The notes: a model not told the origin generated them from the letters alone. 7,930 nucleotides of DNA from an uncultured Clostridia bacterium (GCA_959602045.1 CAUGRT010000064.1:1-7930), one strand, 5' to 3'; numbered from the stretch's first letter, positions 1 through 6,353 are shown. Program-made: numbers and translations.

Positions 1-317
1 GCCGCTTACGTTGCAGCGGCAAAATTTTTATGTTGGTCGTCGCAGCCTTGCGGCTCAAACCCACCTCACGGCGATCCCCGCCGGCAGGGGGGCAAGGGGG
101 ACAGAGTCCCCCAATAAAAATCACTTTTGCGGAGCAAAAGTTACCGATAGCGAGTTCCGCGCAAGGTGCGGATGTCTGAGCTGTAGGCTTTTGATTAAAC
201 TTTTCTCCGAAAAGTTTATGCGCGGGTGTCAAGAGGGGGTTCGCACTAACCCCCTCTTGCGCCAACAGAAAGACTGATGTAGAAATCAGCCGCAAGAGGG
301 GGCGGCGCACGCCCCCT
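1..317. repeat. Gene-free stretch with a run of inverted repeats
   Basis: No credible gene lies here; the open frame across it on the plus strand has no ribosome site and merely reads through palindromes. Successive inverted repeats, arms given as left/right, are 1-6/15-20 (GCCGCT), 44-47/52-55 (AGCC), 76-79/87-90 (CCCC), 96-102/106-112 (GGGGGAC), 123-130/134-141 (ACTTTTGC), 197-205/209-217 (AAACTTTTC), 230-241/248-259 (12-bp arm CAAGAGGGGGTT), 274-278/285-289 (CTGAT) and 297-304/310-317 (AGGGGGCG). Most of the longer ones have loops of 3 to 6 bases. The motif CAAGAGGGGG occurs at 230 and, as GCAAGAGGGGG, again at 292. Base composition differs from neighbouring genes. This resembles dispersed palindromic intergenic repeats (REP/MITE-like) but the family cannot be identified from one copy. 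The last two palindromes sit just downstream of the SLH gene and could help end its transcript. Confidence 0.7.
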
Positions 318-320
318 ACC

Positions 321-1211
321 CTACAAAACAATCATGATGACCGTGTACTCATCCTCGCCGGTTTCTTTCAGCAGAAAATCCCCGGTTAAAAACAATAGAT
401 CGTTAATGGCACTTCCGTCAACCGTCTTACACCGAATGACTTTGGATTGGTTTATATACTCAATGCCTAATCGGCGCGCGTAGGAAATATCCAGATCCGC
501 CCAACCGTCACGTACGGCTGAAGAACTTCTCGGCGTTGCCGTAATTTGCCCCCGAATCCAGTACGCCTTGCGGTATTGGCTTAATGGGCAAACATATCCT
601 CTGCCGCGGCCGCTCATCATCTGCATCTGAATCCCGTCTGATTGGATCATCGGCGCCTCCATTGCCTGCGCAAATAAATATGCCAGCTCGCCGCGCGTAA
701 TCGCATCCGTGTTTGCAAGACTCAGCTTTTCCTTTAAGTCCAGCTGCTCCGCATACCGCAAATACCCGTTCGGGTAGCCGCCGCTGTTCTCGGCAAGAAT
801 ATCATATCCCAATGCCCGAACAACTAAGGTACACGCCTGTTCAAGAGTAATTTCCGCATCCGGCTGAAATGTTCCGTCGCCCATACCGGTGATATACCCT
901 ATATCCGTTGCCGCCTGAATATACCCCGACGCCCAATGCGATGATGCTACATCCGAAAATTCCGTAGTTTTCTGCGGGCATTGAAACCCCTCCGCATTGA
1001 ATGCCGTCATCAGCATCTTCGCCGCTTCGGAACGCTTGACCGTTTCTGTCGGATGAAAATCATTGTTTTCATCCCCCTCCACGATATGCAACGCTTGAAG
1101 CGTTAAGATTTCCTTTTCAAATTTATAATTGCTGATGTCTTTCAGCTCTGCCGCTTGCGCTGTTGCGCCCAATGCCAGAACGAATGACAATATTAAAAAA
1201 ATTTTTTTCAT
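321..1211 (-). CDS. SLH-domain exported protein
   Basis: A 296-residue protein, probably exported and held to the cell wall through S-layer homology (SLH) domains, which in Firmicutes bind pyruvylated secondary wall polymers. Residues 1-20 form a signal peptide: MKK, a hydrophobic stretch, then AQA as a signal peptidase I site. SLH-like segments lie at about 28-74 (with RSEAAKML), 85-136 (FSDV, HWASGYIQAA, GYITGMGDGTFQPD, ending VVRALGY) and, weaker, 147-184 (ITRGELAYLFAQAM). Residues 195-296 form a C-terminal part I do not recognise, with two Cys (208, 261). Start is the ATG at 1209-1211 with AGGA nine bases upstream. The gene follows tpiA by 120 bases but a terminator-like hairpin separates them, so it is probably its own unit. 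The SLH and signal peptide calls are firm; the function of the C-terminal part is unknown. Confidence 0.88.
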   Translation of the reverse strand: MKKIFLILSFVLALGATAQAAELKDISNYKFEKEILTLQALHIVEGDENNDFHPTETVKRSEAAKMLMTAFNAEGFQCPQKTTEFSDVASSHWASGYIQAATDIGYITGMGDGTFQPDAEITLEQACTLVVRALGYDILAENSGGYPNGYLRYAEQLDLKEKLSLANTDAITRGELAYLFAQAMEAPMIQSDGIQMQMMSGRGRGYVCPLSQYRKAYWIRGQITATPRSSSAVRDGWADLDISYARRLGIEYINQSKVIRCKTVDGSAINDLLFLTGDFLLKETGEDEYTVIMIVL

Positions 1212-1245
1212 ATTCTTTATTCCTGAAAATAGGGAAAATCCAAAA

Positions 1246-1304
1246 CAGGGGCAAGCCGTGTCCGCCCGATCTTTTTGTTTTCGGGAGGCCGCGGATCGCC
1301 CCTG
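1246..1304 (-). terminator. Probable tpiA terminator
   Basis: On the minus strand, 27 bases after the tpiA stop, outer arms CAGGGGC (1298-1304) and GCCCCTG (1246-1252) pair perfectly. Inner arms CCCGA/TCGGG (1281-1285 with 1265-1269) and flanking TCCG/CGGA extend the stem imperfectly. It is followed by TTTTGGATTTT, a broken U-tract. It probably ends the pgk-hydrolase-tpiA transcript before the SLH gene. The internal bulges make it less certain than a simple hairpin. Confidence 0.5.
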
Positions 1305-1331
1305 AAATTATGACAATCCCTGTGGATTTCT

Positions 1332-2084
1332 TTATTTTGCCGCGTCAACAATGACTGCAAAGTCTGCTGACTTCAGTGACGCACCGCCAATCAGTCCGCC
1401 GTCAATGTTCTCCTTTGCCAACAATCCTGCACAGTTCTTTGCGTTCATTGAGCCACCGTACTGAATCGTGATGTCCGCTGCTGTTGCGTCATCATAAAGC
1501 GCTGCCAGCACCTTGCGGATTCCGCCGCAAACTTCTTCAGCCTGGTCGTCTGTTGCCGTTTTACCCGTTCCGATCGCCCAAATCGGCTCATATGCCACAA
1601 CAACCTTCTTTGCATCTGCCGCGCTAACGCCTGCAAAAGCTTTCTTGATCTGGATGGAAATCCAATCCATTGTAATGCCGGCTTCTCTCTGCTCCAAAGA
1701 CTCACCGCAGCATACAATCGGAATCAATCCCTTTTCCAAAGCTTTCTTAACCTTCAGATTTACGGTTTCATCTGTTTCGTTGTTGTATTCACGTCTTTCG
1801 CTGTGACCGATAATCACATACTGAACACCCAAGTCAACAAGCATGTCCGCACTAACCTCGCCGGTGAATGCGCCCTTGTCCTCAAAATGCAGGTTCTCCG
1901 CACCGATCTTTACCTGAGTACCCTTTGCTGCCTCAACAGCCGGCGCTAAGCATACATACGGTGTACAGCATACAACTTCACACTGCGCGCCCTTTGTTGC
2001 TTCAACAACCTCTTTTACATAATCATAAGTTTCCGAAGGAAGCTTATTCATCTTCCAGTTTCCTGCAATAATATATTTTCCCAT
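1332..2084 (-). CDS. tpiA: Triosephosphate isomerase
   Basis: Cytoplasmic enzyme that interconverts dihydroxyacetone phosphate and glyceraldehyde 3-phosphate in glycolysis and gluconeogenesis. With the chosen start it has 250 residues, the usual family length. It begins MGKYIIAGNWKMN, giving the active-site Asn9 and Lys11. The catalytic His94 is in IIGHSERR and the catalytic base Glu166 in AYEPIWAIGTGKTA (flexible loop 6). The phosphate-binding YGGSM (209-213) and GGLIGGASL (229-237) are intact. The frame is open to a TTG at 2111, but the ATG at 2082-2084 fits the conserved N-terminus and has GGAAAGGA about 11 bases upstream. It is last in the pgk-hydrolase-tpiA cluster, 52 bases after the hydrolase stop, and is followed by a terminator-like hairpin. 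Confidence 0.97.
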   Translation of the reverse strand: MGKYIIAGNWKMNKLPSETYDYVKEVVEATKGAQCEVVCCTPYVCLAPAVEAAKGTQVKIGAENLHFEDKGAFTGEVSADMLVDLGVQYVIIGHSERREYNNETDETVNLKVKKALEKGLIPIVCCGESLEQREAGITMDWISIQIKKAFAGVSAADAKKVVVAYEPIWAIGTGKTATDDQAEEVCGGIRKVLAALYDDATAADITIQYGGSMNAKNCAGLLAKENIDGGLIGGASLKSADFAVIVDAAK

Positions 2085-2136
2085 TTTATGTTCATTCCTT
2101 TCCGTATCCAAGACACAAAGTCAAGTCTGAAAATCA

Positions 2137-2754
2137 TTATAACGTCTGAAACGCTTTAATCCATTCTCTCTTAATCAGCTCATGCCCCATCTCTGTCGGG
2201 TGCACTCCATCTCTCAGCCAATAGCCGGGAGCGATTTTGTCCGCCTCATCCAATTTCTTCTGTAAAGGGATAAAGGTCAAATTATACTTTTCCGCAATCT
2301 GCTTTGCTTTTTCGGCACGCTTTTCTACTTCTGCGCGGAAATCCTCATAATAGTTCCGGTTTCCGTCACCACATAATGTAAACGGCTCAAGAATCATAAT
2401 CTTGATGTCCGGCAATGCCGCTTGGATTTCCTCAATCAGCATGGAATAGATTTTATAGTATTTCTCTGCGTCAACACCATTCTGAATATCAAATTCATGC
2501 CACACATCGTTCACGCCGATCAGAATACTCATAACATCCGGCTTCAGATTGATAATATCCACCTTGATTCTGGCATAAAGATCTACAACACGATTTCCGC
2601 TGATTCCGCGGTTGATAAATTTATATTCCTCCGGATGCTCAAACCCCAGAGTTGCTTTCACCAAATGCGGATAACCGCCGCCTAAATTGTTATCATCTTC
2701 ACGGGAACGACCTGCGTCTGTAATAGAATCGCCCTGAAATAATATTGTTTTCAT
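2137..2754 (-). CDS. SGNH/GDSL-family hydrolase
   Basis: A 205-residue intracellular esterase or acylhydrolase of the SGNH superfamily; no signal peptide or membrane segment is visible. All four blocks are present: GDSIT with nucleophile Ser10, the block II glycine in RGISGNR (around 49-55), GVND with Asn82, and DGVHPTEMGH with Asp182 and His185. The catalytic set is therefore intact. The frame opens with a GTG at 2763, but the ATG at 2752-2754 is preferred: GAGAGG lies eight bases upstream and the protein then begins MKTILFQGDS as relatives do. Its substrate cannot be read from the sequence; family members deacetylate sugars or cleave lipid or carbohydrate esters. It lies between pgk and tpiA in the same direction, so it is probably cotranscribed with glycolytic genes, which is an unusual position. 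Confidence 0.92.
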   Translation of the reverse strand: MKTILFQGDSITDAGRSREDDNNLGGGYPHLVKATLGFEHPEEYKFINRGISGNRVVDLYARIKVDIINLKPDVMSILIGVNDVWHEFDIQNGVDAEKYYKIYSMLIEEIQAALPDIKIMILEPFTLCGDGNRNYYEDFRAEVEKRAEKAKQIAEKYNLTFIPLQKKLDEADKIAPGYWLRDGVHPTEMGHELIKREWIKAFQTL

Positions 2755-2786
2755 TATAAACACCTCTCAAAAAAACGCTGAAAGAC

Positions 2787-2842
2787 AGTTGCCGCAATGC
2801 TTTCCCGGAAAATATGAACTTTCCGGAAAAGCAACGGCAACT
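2787..2842 (-). promoter_or_regulatory. Long stem-loop between pgk and the hydrolase
   Basis: A 56-base, nearly complete inverted repeat. Outer arms are AGTTGCCG (2787-2794) and CGGCAACT (2835-2842); inner arms are GCTTT (2799-2803) with AAAGC (2828-2832) and CCGGAAA (2805-2811) with TTTCCGG (2820-2826), around the loop 2812-2819. It starts 22 bases after the pgk stop. On the minus strand a run of seven T (2769-2775) follows 11 bases later, just before the hydrolase ribosome site. It may be a leaky terminator, or a processing or stability element that sets pgk expression apart from the downstream genes. Confidence 0.6.
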
Positions 2843-2864
2843 CATCTAAAGCTGTTTCTTTATC

Positions 2865-4052
2865 TTATTTATCTGTCAAAGCTGCGATACCCGGAAGCTC
2901 CTTGCCCTCAAGGAATTCCATGGAAGCGCCGCCACCGGTTGAAATGTGGCTCATCTTATCGCCAAGACCTGCCTGGTTTACAGCTGCAACGCTATCGCCG
3001 CCGCCGATGATGGTTGTTGCGTCCAAATCAGCCAGAACCTGTGCAATGGCATTGGTACCCTTTGCAAAGTTCGGCATCTCAAATACGCCCATAGGCCCGT
3101 TCCAAACAACCGTCTTTGCAGTCTTTAATACCTCTGTGAACAGTGCGATGGACTTCGGTCCGATATCCAGACCCATCCATCCATCCTCAATGTCACCCTC
3201 AGCCAGCTTTGACTCTGCATCGTTGCTGAATTCCTTTGTGATAACATTGTCTACAGGAATTACAATCTTGTCCTTGCCTTTTTCAAGCATCTTCTTTGCG
3301 AAGTCGATATAATCCGGCTCCAACAAGGAATCGCCTGTCTTTTGACCTATTGCTGCTTTGAATGTGTAAGCCATACCGCCGCCGATGATCAGCTTGTCTA
3401 CCTTGTCCAACAGATTTTCGATAACCGAAATCTTGGAGGATACCTTAGATCCGCCCAATACTGCTACAAGCGGTCTTACCGGATTGTTTACGGCATTGCC
3501 GAGGAATTCGATTTCCTTCTGGATCAGATAGCCTGCTGCTGCCGGCTTTAACAGCTCTGCCACACCAACATTGGAGCAGTGTGCTCTATGCGCCGTACCG
3601 AATGCGTCATTTACGAACAAATCAGCCAAAGAAGCCAATTCCTCTGAAAATGCCTTTTCGTTCTTTGTTTCTTCTTTTCTGTAACGGGTATTCTGGAGCA
3701 ATACAACATCTCCGTCTTTCATTGCCGCAACGGCAGCCTTTGCATGTTCGCCGACTACGTTATCATCTGCTGCAAAAACAACCTCCTGACCCAGTTTTTC
3801 CGACAATCTCTTTGCTACCGGAGCAAGGGAAAGGGAAGGAACAGGCTCGCCCTTGGGTTTACCCATATGTGAGCAAAGGATGACCTTTGCACCGTTTTTA
3901 ATCAAATATTGGATTGTAGGAAGTGCACCTACAATACGGTTTTCGTCTGTGATGTTGCCCTCAGCGTCCAGGGGAACGTTAAAGTCACATCTTACCAAAA
4001 CTCTTTTGCCTTTTACATCAAGATCCTCAACAGTTACTTTGTTGTACATCAT
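2865..4052 (-). CDS. pgk: Phosphoglycerate kinase
   Basis: Cytoplasmic glycolytic enzyme moving the phosphoryl group of 1,3-bisphosphoglycerate to ADP. At 395 residues it is the usual bacterial length. The N-terminal substrate domain shows RCDFNVPL (21-28), CSHMGKPKG (60-68), NTRYRKEE (121-128) and VNDAFGTAHRAHCS (147-160). The nucleotide domain shows LGGSKVSSKI (199-208), GGGMAYTF (224-231), WNGPMGVFE (317-325), GGGDSVAAV (350-358) and STGGGASMEFLEG (371-383). The frame opens at a TTG (4061), but that sits directly on the ribosome site; AAAGGAGA lies about ten bases before the ATG at 4052, so that start is used (the next ATG at 4049 is possible). It is first in the cluster, downstream of a near-consensus promoter. 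One small oddity is LLQNTRY where LLEN is more usual. Confidence 0.97.
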   Translation of the reverse strand: MMYNKVTVEDLDVKGKRVLVRCDFNVPLDAEGNITDENRIVGALPTIQYLIKNGAKVILCSHMGKPKGEPVPSLSLAPVAKRLSEKLGQEVVFAADDNVVGEHAKAAVAAMKDGDVVLLQNTRYRKEETKNEKAFSEELASLADLFVNDAFGTAHRAHCSNVGVAELLKPAAAGYLIQKEIEFLGNAVNNPVRPLVAVLGGSKVSSKISVIENLLDKVDKLIIGGGMAYTFKAAIGQKTGDSLLEPDYIDFAKKMLEKGKDKIVIPVDNVITKEFSNDAESKLAEGDIEDGWMGLDIGPKSIALFTEVLKTAKTVVWNGPMGVFEMPNFAKGTNAIAQVLADLDATTIIGGGDSVAAVNQAGLGDKMSHISTGGGASMEFLEGKELPGIAALTDK

Positions 4053-4117
4053 GTTAAACAATCTCCTTTGCTTTTATTATGAGCCCATGCAGAAAGCTGC
4101 ATTTCTTCTTATCCTAT

Positions 4118-4146
4118 ATTATATCTAAAATTTCTGATTTTTTCAA
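4118..4146 (-). promoter_or_regulatory. Sigma-A-type promoter for pgk
   Basis: Reading the minus strand, TTGAAA (4141-4146), a 17-base spacer, then a perfect TATAAT (4118-4123). Transcription would start near 4111, giving a leader of about 60 bases before the pgk ATG. The leader holds a short perfect hairpin, ATGCAG/CTGCAT (4087-4092 with 4097-4102). No riboswitch-like structure is apparent. The flanks are AT-rich. Confidence 0.72.
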
Positions 4147-4229
4147 TAGCAATCTAAAATTTTGTTAAAAATCTGGCAAGTTTATAAATATCCATCATAT
4201 CTATCGCAATTTTTTTGTAGTTTTTGTGA

Positions 4230-4742
4230 TTATGTACAAAAAAAACGAACGGCAAAGACTGCCAATACCGCCGCAGCGGCATCGCACAAAAGCGCGAGTA
4301 TCAGAATTTTTGCCGTAGATCGTGCGCGCGTTCCGGCGTAATAGACAGAAATGCAGTAAAAGGTAGTTTCTGTAGCGCCCATGATAACGGATGCGGTTTT
4401 GCCCGTAAAGCTATCCGCCCCGGAATTTTTCAGAATATCGGTAAGCAGACCGAGCGAACCTCCGCCGGAAATCGGGCGCAGCAGTGCAATCGGCAAAACA
4501 TCGTGCGGCATGCCCAATGCGTCCGTTATCGGCACGAGAAGTTTTATAAGCAAGGACAGCGCCCCCGATGCGCGCAACATTGCCGCGGCGGTCATCACGC
4601 CCAGCAATGCCGGAAAGATATTCCGCAGAATTTTTATACCATCGCCTGCACCGTCCAGAAACACATCATAGGTATTGCGTTTTTGGATTCGGGATGCAAG
4701 CAGGATGCCTATAATCAGCAGCGGCAAGATGTACTGGATCAT
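4230..4742 (-). CDS. spmB: Spore maturation protein B-like membrane protein
   Basis: A 170-residue integral membrane protein of the nucleoside-recognition (Gate) family, closest to SpmB, which with SpmA acts in spore core dehydration. Hydrophobic segments lie at about 2-17, 42-56, 61-75 and 145-168. Recognisable family stretches are MLRASGALS (55-63), LLRPISGGGSLGLL (87-100), ADSFTGKTASVIMGATETTFY (109-129, with the characteristic TETTFY) and the following SVYYAGTR. The ATG at 4740-4742 has GGGGAG nine bases upstream. SpmA is normally encoded next to SpmB, but here the upstream 700 bases hold only decayed frames. The stop overlaps an AT-only inverted repeat (4210-4219/4235-4244), a poor terminator. 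Length matches SpmB, so the gene appears whole. Identity by family is fairly sure; activity without an adjacent SpmA is inference. Confidence 0.85.
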   Translation of the reverse strand: MIQYILPLLIIGILLASRIQKRNTYDVFLDGAGDGIKILRNIFPALLGVMTAAAMLRASGALSLLIKLLVPITDALGMPHDVLPIALLRPISGGGSLGLLTDILKNSGADSFTGKTASVIMGATETTFYCISVYYAGTRARSTAKILILALLCDAAAAVLAVFAVRFFCT

Positions 4743-4764
4743 GATTTACAACTCCCCTGATGAA

Positions 4765-4793
4765 AGGTAAAAAGCACAGATCGTTTTTTACCT
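4765..4793 (-). other. Inverted repeat just upstream of spmB
   Basis: Perfect 9-base arms AGGTAAAAA and TTTTTACCT around an 11-base loop (4774-4784), 22 bases before the spmB ATG. It could be an AT-rich attenuator or the end of the transcript of the decayed upstream genes. It lies next to the SpmB ribosome site but does not cover it. Confidence 0.4.
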
Positions 4794-4810
4794 GCCCCGA
4801 TTTTTTTATT

Positions 4811-5036
4811 TCAGCGGATATGCCGGCACGACCGGTCATCTCTGCCTTTCTCATCAATCCCCCCAAAAACAGGGTTGTAAACGTATATCGTAATGGGTAC
4901 GCTGTTTGTAATAAACCGCTTATCATTCGAACTGCATTTTAACCGATTCGGATAGGAATACTTCAATGTATTCAGGTTTAATCGTTTTTATTCGCATATC
5001 CTCGAAGAAATTACACGTTTCCGTACACAGAAGCAT
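4811..5036 (-). pseudogene. Degenerate coding remnant, unidentified
   Basis: Two protein-like stretches in different frames lie end to end. The first begins at an ATG (5034-5036) after GGGAGG and ends at a TGA (4923-4925); it contains IKPEYIEVFLSESVKMQFE. One base over, the frame continues as NDKRFITNSVPITIYVYNP, then VFGGIDEKGRDDR, and stops at 4811-4813. Composition, and the fact that a +1 shift joins the two without a gap, suggest a once continuous frame broken by an indel. A run of seven G near 4857-4863 is a further likely slippage point; the frame beyond it reads GLMRKAEMTGRAGISAEIKK. I do not recognise the family. It could be the tail of the alpha-mannosidase remnant just upstream after a large internal deletion, or an unrelated fragment. 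Confidence 0.4.
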
Positions 5037-5134
5037 TAACCTCCCTTACTTGTATTCGGCTTCTGTTTTCCCATATAGAATAACGCCCCTCCCGTCCCAA
5101 TGGCTGTGCGGTATTACATGTACTGTTTGTTCAT
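5011..5134 (-). pseudogene. N-terminal remnant of a GH38 alpha-mannosidase
   Basis: GH38 alpha-mannosidases begin with a few residues and then a metal-binding HSHWDREW motif near the N-terminus. Here HVIPHSHWD is encoded at 5094-5120. The ATG at 5132-5134, eight bases after GAGGAG, is one frame off; restoring a single base in AAACAGTA gives MNKQVHVIPHSHWD. Directly after it, GACGGGAG reads as D-R-E if one C is restored (GAC CGG GAG), as in the family. Both breaks are one-base losses in short repeats. The frame then runs about 27 codons to a TAA (5011-5013) with little resemblance to GH38. A full enzyme has roughly 800-1000 residues, so nearly all of it is gone. It starts 20 bases after the preceding small gene, which suggests a former sugar-degradation operon. 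Confidence 0.6.
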
Positions 5135-5154
5135 TGCATATTCTCCTCGTTTAT

Positions 5155-5317
5155 TTAATTTTTCTCACCTATATTCCCGGTATTGTTTAATACAAATTCT
5201 ACGATTTCATCATTGGATATGCCGGGTTTTATGAGCTTATGCATTTGTTCAAACGCATGACCGCCGCCCGGAATCAGAAAATAGAGCGGCGCTTTTTTGT
5301 AAGATTACATCTGCCAT
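5155..5317 (-). pseudogene. Small unidentified protein broken by a frameshift in an A run
   Basis: A ribosome site GAGAGGG stands just before the ATG at 5315-5317, which starts MADVILQK. In that frame translation soon leaves into a short nonsense tail. If the run of six A inside TTACAAAAAAGCG is read with five, the frame becomes MADVILQKAPLYFLIPGGGH, then AFEQMHKLIKPGISNDEIVE and FVLNNTGNIGEKN, ending at TAA (5155-5157): 53 residues, no membrane segment. I do not recognise a family. The coding look is good: a credible start, a single indel in a homopolymer, and a stop followed by another ribosome site at the right distance for the mannosidase remnant. It could be a complete short protein or the remains of a longer one. 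A read error in the A run is an alternative to true decay. Confidence 0.5.
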
Positions 5318-5380
5318 TTCCCTCTCTTTTTTATGTATAACATACCATTACAGTGAGTATAAAAAAGCACATACAGAATA

Positions 5381-5435
5381 AAACATACCCCTGATTGATA
5401 TGCAAAGGGATTCCATATCAGTCAGGGGCATGTTT
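5381..5435. terminator. Strong near-palindrome, probable bidirectional terminator
   Basis: Arms AAACAT-a-CCCCTGATTGATATG (5381-5402) and CATATCAGTCAGGGG-c-ATGTTT (5414-5435) pair over about 22 positions with one mismatch and one T-G wobble around an 11-base loop. It is A-rich on the left and T-rich on the right, so it can end transcripts on either strand. It lies 45 bases after the ADP-ribosylglycohydrolase stop, where a minus-strand terminator is expected. Bases 5436-5480 and 5318-5380 hold no other gene that I can see. Confidence 0.7.
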
Positions 5436-5480
5436 ATTAGTCAAATTTAAGTTTCTGTTTCTCGTTGATACTTGTTAATC

Positions 5481-6353
5481 TCACAGCTTATTGAATATCT
5501 CTCTGAATTTTTGCGGAGCACGCAATAACGAAAGAGGGATGTATATCTTACTAAGCTTTGAAGCTGAACTGATTTCAAATATAACATCATTTTTCGCTGC
5601 TGATATTTCATGCGGAATAATCTGAAATTCCACTTTTTCTTTTCCATATCCCGAATGTGGCTGATCCAGATTAATCGCAAATTCCTTGCCTGCGCTGCAC
5701 TCCCACTGCTCCGGAGTAAACACTCTGACGGTAAGCCATTGCTGACAGGGAATCAGATTAAACGCTTCCAGTTCAAAACGAATCGGCTCATCATTCACAA
5801 CATTCACCCCATCCGGGCAATGAAGCATCACTTTCAAAAACATATTTTCATACATTAATTTGGGTACGTCATTTTCAAACCTATCTTTAAAATTCTCCGG
5901 CACAAAGGTTGCTCTGTATTTGCTCCTGCAATATAAATCCTCCGGCTTATTCATCTCAATGCTGCCGGTTAATACATTGTAAGAACCGCGCAGGAATACC
6001 GGCATAACATTACATACCCGTTCGGTCAATTCCGTTACCGTCTGCGGTACATGCAATGAATTCATCGCAATATTCAGCGATATGGTTTTTATCTCATCAC
6101 CAATCGGTTCTACCCATTTTGCCGGAAGTGAATCCGCGCCGTTTATGATTCCGAGTATGGAGCCAAGCGTCGCTGCCGTACAGTCGCCGTCTTCACAGCA
6201 CCCTGCCGCTATGCATATGCTTTTTCCAAAGTCATTCTCACCGTAAATCCAACCCAAAACAAATAATCCGATATTCGCCGGCAAATCGTATCCCGGAAGT
6301 CCTGCCGGGATATCCGGTTCGGGTATATTGGTTTTATCCTCCTTATATAAGCG
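5481..6353 (-). pseudogene. ADP-ribosylglycohydrolase lacking its N-terminal half
   Basis: Family enzymes (DraG/ARH type) remove ADP-ribose from proteins or related compounds using two metal ions. The clear homology is ANIGLFVLGWIYGENDFGKS, then CEDGDCTAATLGSILGIINGA, the C-terminal metal-site region, with EDGDCTAA where EDTDCTAA is usual. After it comes about 150 residues of a beta-rich C-terminal part ending at TGA (5481-5483). The upstream frame still reads NIPEPDIPAGLPGYDLPANIG, so it is coding beyond the TTG at 6284, but it reaches a TAA at 6354-6356 without a usable start. An AAGGAGG at 6338-6344 is followed by no ATG. The N-terminal half, which carries the first metal-binding acidic residues, is missing, so it is probably inactive. 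Translation from TTG 6284 would give 267 residues. Confidence 0.8.

Noticed and set aside
11..277. Plus-strand open frame of 88 codons
   Set aside because: No ribosome site, odd composition, and it is made almost wholly of palindromic repeats.
1..317. CRISPR array
   Set aside because: Repeats are unlike each other and inverted, with no regular spacers and no cas genes in the window.
1212..1245. TTGCCC-N17-TATTTT promoter for the SLH gene
   Set aside because: The start site would fall in the ribosome site, and both boxes are weak.
2085..2111. TTG start for tpiA nine codons upstream
   Set aside because: Adds residues that precede the conserved MGKYIIAGNWKMN start; the ATG at 2084 has the ribosome site before it.
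4053..4061. TTG start for pgk
   Set aside because: It lies directly against the AGGAGA ribosome site, too close to be used; the ATG at 4052 is well spaced.
4210..4245. Terminator after spmB
   Set aside because: The inverted repeat is almost all A and T and overlaps the stop codon; too weak to call.
4666..4926. Minus-strand frame of 86 codons overlapping the spmB start, with a GLMRKAEMTG stretch faintly like part of SpmA
   Set aside because: The likeness is only about ten residues, the frame runs into an out-of-frame reading of spmB, and no membrane segments follow. Not enough to call an spmA remnant.
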